A stretch of DNA of 64,000 nt from Thiogranum sp. (GTDB lineage Bacteria > Pseudomonadota > Gammaproteobacteria > DSM-19610): positions 18,761-82,760 of the forward strand of contig JASBSN010000043.1 in assembly GCA_030148915.1 (NCBI GenBank), written 5' to 3'. Shown here in pieces: positions 59,098 through 64,000 of the stretch. The notes under the pieces were generated by a model that was not told where the DNA came from, did no database searches, and worked only from the letters and a program-made list of their open reading frames with translations. The stretch's first letter is position 1. The number at the start of each line of letters is the position of its first letter. Position numbers and translations under genes: made by a program.

Positions 59098-61554
59098 ATG
59101 GCGACCACCCGGGACCAGGCTGCGCAATTGCGCATTCTGATTATCGAGGACGTAGAGGACGATGCGCTGTTGCTGGTCGACCAACTCATCTCAGGTGGCT
59201 TCGAGTTCGACTGGCAGTACGTAGATACCGAAATATCGCTGAGCGCGGCACTGAGCCGTCCCTGGAATATCGTCTTGTCGGATTACTCCATGCCGACGTT
59301 TTCCGGCGCGCGAGCCCTGCAGATTGTGCGCGAGCACGATCCTGACCTGCCCTTTATTATTGTCTCCGGCGCTATTGGCGAGTTGGCCGCCGTGGAAGCG
59401 ATCAGGGCCGGAGCGAACGATTATGTGATGAAAGATAACCTGGCGCGGCTGTTGCCGACCGTGGATCGGGAGCTGCGCGACAGCCGGCTGCGACGCGAGC
59501 GGCGCGAGTCCGAGCAAATGCTGAGAAAGCTATCGTTGGTAGTGAAGCAGACCACCGATAGCGTATTTATTACCGACCCGCAGGGACACATCGAGTATGT
59601 CAACCCCGCTTTTGAGCGACTCACCGGCTACGCCGCCGAGGAGGTCAGCACAAGCAAGCCGGATATCCTTCACTTCAATCGACAGCAAGACGGCTTTCGC
59701 CCCGAAATATGGCGGACACTTTCGCGCGGGGAAGTCTACCGTGGGACGCTGGTTAACCGTCGCAAAGATGGTGGGCTGTTTTACGAAGAAACGGTGATCG
59801 CGCCGCTTAAAGACGAACACCACCGCACCACGCATTTCGTCTCCACCGGGCGGGATATCTCCTTGCGGGTGCAGGCCGAACAGGACCGCACCCGCCTGGC
59901 GGCGATTCTGGAAGCGACTCCCGATCTGGTCGCCATCCTCGATCCGGGGGGCGGGCTGCGCTATCTCAACCGCTCAGGGCGCGAGCTGCTGGGTTTGCAG
60001 AGCCAGGATACGATTGAAGCCCGCAGTCTCAAGGACCTCTTCCCGGAACGCGTGGCGCAGCGGCTGCTTGGCGAAATCATGCCCGCTCTGCGCTGCGACA
60101 ATTGGTGGACGGGCGAGTCTACGCTGCGGGTCGCCGGGGGCGGCGAATTGCCGGTGTCACTGGTGGTGCTGGCCCACCGCGACAGCGACGGGCACATCGA
60201 ATACCTTTCGACTACAGCCAGGGACATTTCCGAGCGCAAACATTTCGAAGCCGAACTCGAACACCGCGCCACGCACGATAGCCTCACCGATTTGCCCAAT
60301 CGGTATTTTCTCATCGATCGTTTCAACTCGGCACTGGAACGCGCGAGGCGCCACGGCACCTGCGTCGCGGTACTGTTTTTGGATCTGAACAACTTCAAGC
60401 GGGTCAACGACAGCCTGGGTCATGCCGCCGGAGATACACTGCTGCAGCAAGTTGCGCTGCGCTTGAAAAGTTGTCTGCGCCCCAACGACAGCGTCGCCCG
60501 CCACGGCGGGGATGAATTCACCATTATCGTTGATGATCTGGGGCGCGCGGAGAGCGCATTGACCGTTCTCGGCAAGCTGAATACGCTGTTCGAAACGCCG
60601 GTCGACGTTGGTTCTGAGGAGGTCTATGTCACTTTCAGCACCGGCATCGCTCTGTATCCCCACGATGGCGACACTGTGGATGATCTGCTGCGTTATGCCG
60701 ACACCGCCATGTACCGCGCCAAATCCTCCGGTTCCTGTCAGTACCGGTTTTATTCACCGGAAATGAACGCGCGCGGCCACGAATTCCTGCGTATGGAGGC
60801 CGATCTCGGGCGCGCGCTGGAGCTCGGCGAGTTCCGTCTTTACGGCCAGCCGCAGGTCGAGGTGCGCAGCGGCCGGCTTGCCTGTGTGGAAGCGCTGATA
60901 CGCTGGCAGCATCCGGCCCGGGGACTGGTCTCCCCGACGGACTTCATCCCCTTGCTGGAGAACTCGGGGATGATCATCGCCGTGGGTGAATGGGTTTTGC
61001 GTCAGGCCTGTGCGCAGCACCGTCAGTGGCGTGGCGCAGGTTTCGACACACAGCGCATCGCGGTGAATGTCTCCGCCGCACAGTTCAGCGATGACGGCTT
61101 TCTCGACAAGGTGCGCCGCACGCTGCACGAAGAGCGCATGCCGGCGCAGCGCCTGGAGCTGGAAATCACCGAAAATATCGTCATGCAGGACCCCGACGGG
61201 GCCAGCGAAGTGTTGCGTGACCTGCATGCGCTGGGCGTGCGCACGGCGATCGACGATTTCGGTACCGGTTATTCATCGTTGGCCTATCTGAAACGCTTCC
61301 CGCTGGATGTACTGAAAATCGACCGCACTTTCGTCGCCGACTTGGACCGCGACCCGGGCGACGCGGTGATTGTCGAAGCCAGCATCTCGCTGGCCCACAA
61401 GTTGGGTCTGGAAATCGTCGCCGAAGGCGTCGAGTCCCGGCAGCAGCTCGACTTTCTGCGCGATCACCGATGCGATCTGGCCCAGGGATTCTGCCTGAGC
61501 AGGCCGTTGCCCGGCGAAGCGCTGCAGGAATTGTTGCCCAAGGTCTGGGGTTAG
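59098..61554 (+). CDS. Response regulator with PAS, GGDEF and EAL output
   Basis: This 818-residue soluble protein has an N-terminal receiver (Asp62 in LSDYSMP), two PAS domains (about 140-385), GGDEF (about 395-560) and EAL (about 575-810). Active-site motifs are all present: HGGDEF, I-site RPND five residues before it, VEALIRW and DDFGTGYSS. It can be phosphorylated and turn over c-di-GMP. It follows the Rcp1-like gene by 89 bases, so the three genes may form a phosphorelay from the membrane kinase to c-di-GMP. Confidence 0.92.
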   Translation: MATTRDQAAQLRILIIEDVEDDALLLVDQLISGGFEFDWQYVDTEISLSAALSRPWNIVLSDYSMPTFSGARALQIVREHDPDLPFIIVSGAIGELAAVEAIRAGANDYVMKDNLARLLPTVDRELRDSRLRRERRESEQMLRKLSLVVKQTTDSVFITDPQGHIEYVNPAFERLTGYAAEEVSTSKPDILHFNRQQDGFRPEIWRTLSRGEVYRGTLVNRRKDGGLFYEETVIAPLKDEHHRTTHFVSTGRDISLRVQAEQDRTRLAAILEATPDLVAILDPGGGLRYLNRSGRELLGLQSQDTIEARSLKDLFPERVAQRLLGEIMPALRCDNWWTGESTLRVAGGGELPVSLVVLAHRDSDGHIEYLSTTARDISERKHFEAELEHRATHDSLTDLPNRYFLIDRFNSALERARRHGTCVAVLFLDLNNFKRVNDSLGHAAGDTLLQQVALRLKSCLRPNDSVARHGGDEFTIIVDDLGRAESALTVLGKLNTLFETPVDVGSEEVYVTFSTGIALYPHDGDTVDDLLRYADTAMYRAKSSGSCQYRFYSPEMNARGHEFLRMEADLGRALELGEFRLYGQPQVEVRSGRLACVEALIRWQHPARGLVSPTDFIPLLENSGMIIAVGEWVLRQACAQHRQWRGAGFDTQRIAVNVSAAQFSDDGFLDKVRRTLHEERMPAQRLELEITENIVMQDPDGASEVLRDLHALGVRTAIDDFGTGYSSLAYLKRFPLDVLKIDRTFVADLDRDPGDAVIVEASISLAHKLGLEIVAEGVESRQQLDFLRDHRCDLAQGFCLSRPLPGEALQELLPKVWG

Positions 61555-61643
61555 ACGCGGCGAGTGGCGCATCAGCGTCCGCCGGCGGGCTTGATCCCGC
61601 TCCACGCGCCTTCACCCGATTTATTGTAAGGGAGTGATTCCCT

Positions 61644-61672
61644 AACACATTGGCTCCCCGTTCCTATATAAT
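61644..61672 (+). promoter_or_regulatory. Candidate promoter for the EF-G gene
   Basis: A perfect TATAAT (61667-61672) lies about 100 bases upstream of the start. The -35 region (around 61644-61650) has no good match, so this is only a candidate. A small stem GGGAGTGATTCCC lies just before it (near 61630). Confidence 0.35.
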
Positions 61673-61773
61673 TCCGCGCCGTTGTTGCGCATCGAAACCG
61701 GCGCCGGGGGTGAGCGTACCGCCGTGCTCCAAATGCCGCCTAAGCCCTTGATTAATAAACGCAGAGTAGAATG

Positions 61774-63855
61774 ATGACCGATTTATCCAAGTACCGAAAC
61801 ATAGGCATTTTCGCCCACGTCGATGCCGGCAAGACGACGACCACCGAACGAATCCTGAAACTGACCGGCAAAATTCACAAGACCGGTGAGGTTCACGAGG
61901 GTGAAGCGACCACCGATTTTATGGATCAGGAGCGCGAGCGTGGCATCACCATTCAATCGGCCGCCACTTCCTGCCAGTGGAAAGACCACCGGCTGAACAT
62001 TATCGACACCCCCGGGCACGTCGATTTCACCATCGAGGTGTATCGCTCGCTAAAGGTGCTCGACGGCGGCGTGGGCGTGTTCTGTGGCTCCGGCGGCGTG
62101 GAGCCCCAGTCCGAGACTAACTGGCGCTACGCCAACGACTCCGAAGTGGCGCGGGTTATTTTTGTCAACAAGATGGATCGCATGGGCGCCGATTTCTATC
62201 GCGTCGTGCAACAGATCAAAGACGTGCTGGCCGCCAATCCGTTGGTCATGACGCTGCCGATCGGCGTAGAGGACGATTTTAAGGGCGTGGTCGATTTGCT
62301 CACGCGCAAGGCCTGGGTGTGGGACAGCACCGGTAACCCCGAGAATTACGAAATCCTCGATCCGCCGGCGGAAATGGCCGAGGCTATCGAGCAATGGCGC
62401 GAACAGCTCATCGAAACCGCCGTCGAGCAGGACGACGAGTTGATGGAAAAATACCTGGAGGGCGAAGAGCCCGCGCTCGAGGACCTGAAGCGCTGCATCC
62501 GCAAAGGCACCATCGCGCTGGATTTTTTCCCCACCTATTGCGGTTCCGCGTTCAAGAACAAGGGCATACAGTTGGTACTGGATGCCGTGGTCGACTATCT
62601 GCCCGACCCGACCGAGGTCACGCCTCAGCCCGAGGTCGATCTGGAAGGAACCGAAACGGGCAATGTCGCCGTTGTCGATCCCGACAAGCCGCTGCGGGCC
62701 CTGGCGTTCAAGATCATGGACGACCGTTTCGGCGCCCTGACCTTCATCCGCATCTATTCCGGTCGGCTGGAAAAGGGCACTAACGTACTGAATACCTTTA
62801 CCGGCAAGACCGAGCGTATCGGGCGTATCGTCGAGATGCACGCCGACGCGCGCGTGGAACTCACCAGTGCCCAGGCCGGCGATATTGTCGCCGTGCTGGG
62901 CATGAAGAACGTGCAGACCGGTCATACCCTGTGTGACCCGAACAATCCGGCCACGCTGGAACCGATGGTGTTCCCCGAGCCGGTCATCTCGATTGCCGTG
63001 GCGCCTAAAGACAAATCGGCTTCGGAGAAGCTGGGTGTGGCCATCGGCAAAATGATCCAGGAAGATCCGTCGTTCCGGGTCGAGACCGACGAGGACAGCG
63101 GCGAGACCATCCTCAAGGGCATGGGCGAGCTGCACCTGGATATCAAAGTGGACATTCTCAAGCGTACCCACGGCGTTGAAGTGATCGTCGGCAAGCCGCA
63201 GGTCGCCTACCGTGAGACCATCACCCAACGCGTCGAAGACAGCTATACCCACAAAAAGCAGACCGGCGGTTCCGGTCAGTTTGCCAAGATCGACTACGTC
63301 ATTGAGCCCGGGGATACCGGCAGCGGCTTTCAGTTCGAATCGAAAGTTACCGGCGGCACGGTGCCGCGCGAATTCTGGCCGGCGGTCGAAAAAGGCTTCA
63401 AGAAGAGCATGGATGTCGGCGTGCTGGCAGGCTACCCGTGCCTGGATGTGAAGGTCACTCTACTCGACGGTGGTTATCACCCGGTGGATTCATCGGCGAT
63501 CGCCTATGAACTGGCCGCCGCCGCGGCCTACCGGCAGAGCGTGCCCAAAGCCGTGCCGCAGCTGATGGAACCGATTATGAAAGTCGACGTGTTCACTCCG
63601 GACGATAACGTCGGCGATGTCATCGGTGACATCAACCGGCGTCGCGGCATGATCAAGTCACAGGAATCCGGCCCCACCGGTGTGCGTATCAAGGCCGAAT
63701 GCCCGCTGAGCGATATGTTCGGCTACATCGGTGATCTGCGCACCATGACCTCCGGGCGCGGCCAGTTCTCGATGGAGTTCCTGCACTATATGCCGTGTCC
63801 GCGAAATGTCGCCGAGGCGGTCATCAAGGAGGCGCTGGAGCGCCGCGCCAGCTAG
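61774..63855 (+). CDS. fusA: Stand-alone elongation factor G (EF-G2 type)
   Basis: This 693-residue translational GTPase has G1 AHVDAGKT, switch ERERGITI, G3 DTPGH and G4 NKMD, followed by EF-G domains II to V, and is full length. The region [38 protein letters not shown] (quoted only in parts elsewhere) and [10 protein letters not shown] are typical of the second EF-G of Vibrio-like gammaproteobacteria rather than the str-operon copy. No rpsG, rpsL or tuf gene is adjacent. An ATG three bases earlier (61771) is an alternative start. The role would be translation or ribosome recycling under special conditions. Confidence 0.93.
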   Translation: MTDLSKYRNIGIFAHVDAGKTTTTERILKLTGKIHKTGEVHEGEATTDFMDQERERGITIQSAATSCQWKDHRLNIIDTPGHVDFTIEVYRSLKVLDGGVGVFCGSGGVEPQSETNWRYANDSEVARVIFVNKMDRMGADFYRVVQQIKDVLAANPLVMTLPIGVEDDFKGVVDLLTRKAWVWDSTGNPENYEILDPPAEMAEAIEQWREQLIETAVEQDDELMEKYLEGEEPALEDLKRCIRKGTIALDFFPTYCGSAFKNKGIQLVLDAVVDYLPDPTEVTPQPEVDLEGTETGNVAVVDPDKPLRALAFKIMDDRFGALTFIRIYSGRLEKGTNVLNTFTGKTERIGRIVEMHADARVELTSAQAGDIVAVLGMKNVQTGHTLCDPNNPATLEPMVFPEPVISIAVAPKDKSASEKLGVAIGKMIQEDPSFRVETDEDSGETILKGMGELHLDIKVDILKRTHGVEVIVGKPQVAYRETITQRVEDSYTHKKQTGGSGQFAKIDYVIEPGDTGSGFQFESKVTGGTVPREFWPAVEKGFKKSMDVGVLAGYPCLDVKVTLLDGGYHPVDSSAIAYELAAAAAYRQSVPKAVPQLMEPIMKVDVFTPDDNVGDVIGDINRRRGMIKSQESGPTGVRIKAECPLSDMFGYIGDLRTMTSGRGQFSMEFLHYMPCPRNVAEAVIKEALERRAS

Positions 63856-63970
63856 TCGAATCGGGCGGGCGCAAAAACGGTGCCCTTGTGTGTCGTGCAC
63901 TGGGCTCTCTTTTTGATGGGCCGCGGGGGCGGGTCGCTCAGCACTCACGTCGGGCGGGTAGTCCTTCGAG

Positions 63971-64000
63971 GGTGCATGTGCCGCTCGCGGCACCCTAAGC
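63971..64000. repeat. Second copy of the conserved stem-loop core
   Basis: This 30-base segment matches 13448-13477 at 28 positions. The two differences pair with each other in the hairpin (C-G becomes T-A), so the stem GTGCCG-CTCG-CGGCAC is kept. It lies 116 bases after the EF-G stop and is cut by the window edge. If it has the same architecture as the first copy, a right arm complementary to the sequence before 63971 should follow. Confidence 0.7.

Noticed and set aside
1..64000. tRNA, rRNA, CRISPR, IS or prophage genes
   Set aside because: No cloverleaf-like T-loop signals, repeat-spacer arrays, transposase or integrase frames were seen.

Overview
The window is a gene-dense, GC-rich bacterial chromosome segment with no transposases, phage genes, CRISPR arrays, rRNA or tRNA genes that I could see. 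The gene families point to a free-living gammaproteobacterium: a murein lipoprotein of Lpp type, a PA2778/PA2779-like pair, TusE, PurT, ModABC, a Vibrio-like second EF-G and c5-type cytochromes. The order cannot be fixed from sequence reading alone. Most genes are packed into short operons with 4-base overlaps.

Layout. 0-6.2 kb: a DUF3482 GTPase, a CPA2 cation:proton antiporter, and a minus-strand operon of MscS channel, soluble MgtE-N/CBS protein and MgtE. 6.3-9.5 kb: an Anbu-type module (circularly permuted ATP-grasp, alpha-E protein, proteasome-like peptidase). 9.6-13.4 kb: modABC and purT, closed by a large inverted-repeat element whose central loop recurs at the right edge of the window. 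13.6-16.8 kb: an envelope group with an AsmA-like protein, two L,D-transpeptidases around an Lpp-like lipoprotein, and TusE. 17-25 kb: PA2779/PA2778-like proteins, a GH17 protein, transaldolase, an FNT channel, a dehydrogenase-like protein, an MFS transporter and a secreted phosphoesterase behind a likely Pho box. 25-30.5 kb: a GldAFG/DUF4340-type ABC module and a DUF3859 lipoprotein.

30.7-51 kb is the most unusual part. It holds a run of exported proteins with two regulators of its own (an ECF sigma factor and a Crp/Fnr protein). The run comprises two unknown secreted proteins, a di-heme cytochrome, a secreted protein with an EF-hand-like loop, a Tat-exported multicopper oxidase with all copper ligands, a Sco-fold protein that has lost its copper ligands, a large secreted protein with a Met-rich N-terminus, a glutaminyl cyclase, a CusB/CusA copper efflux pair, a DsbA-like oxidase, a nuclease-fold protein lacking the usual catalytic residues and a c5-type cytochrome. 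I read it as a candidate copper-dependent extracytoplasmic oxidation module whose substrate is unknown.

51-61.6 kb is a signalling block: two GGDEF-EAL proteins, a phytochrome-class histidine kinase with its Rcp1-like receiver, a DUF599 membrane protein and a Sel1-repeat protein. The window ends with a stand-alone EF-G gene and a second copy of the conserved stem-loop.
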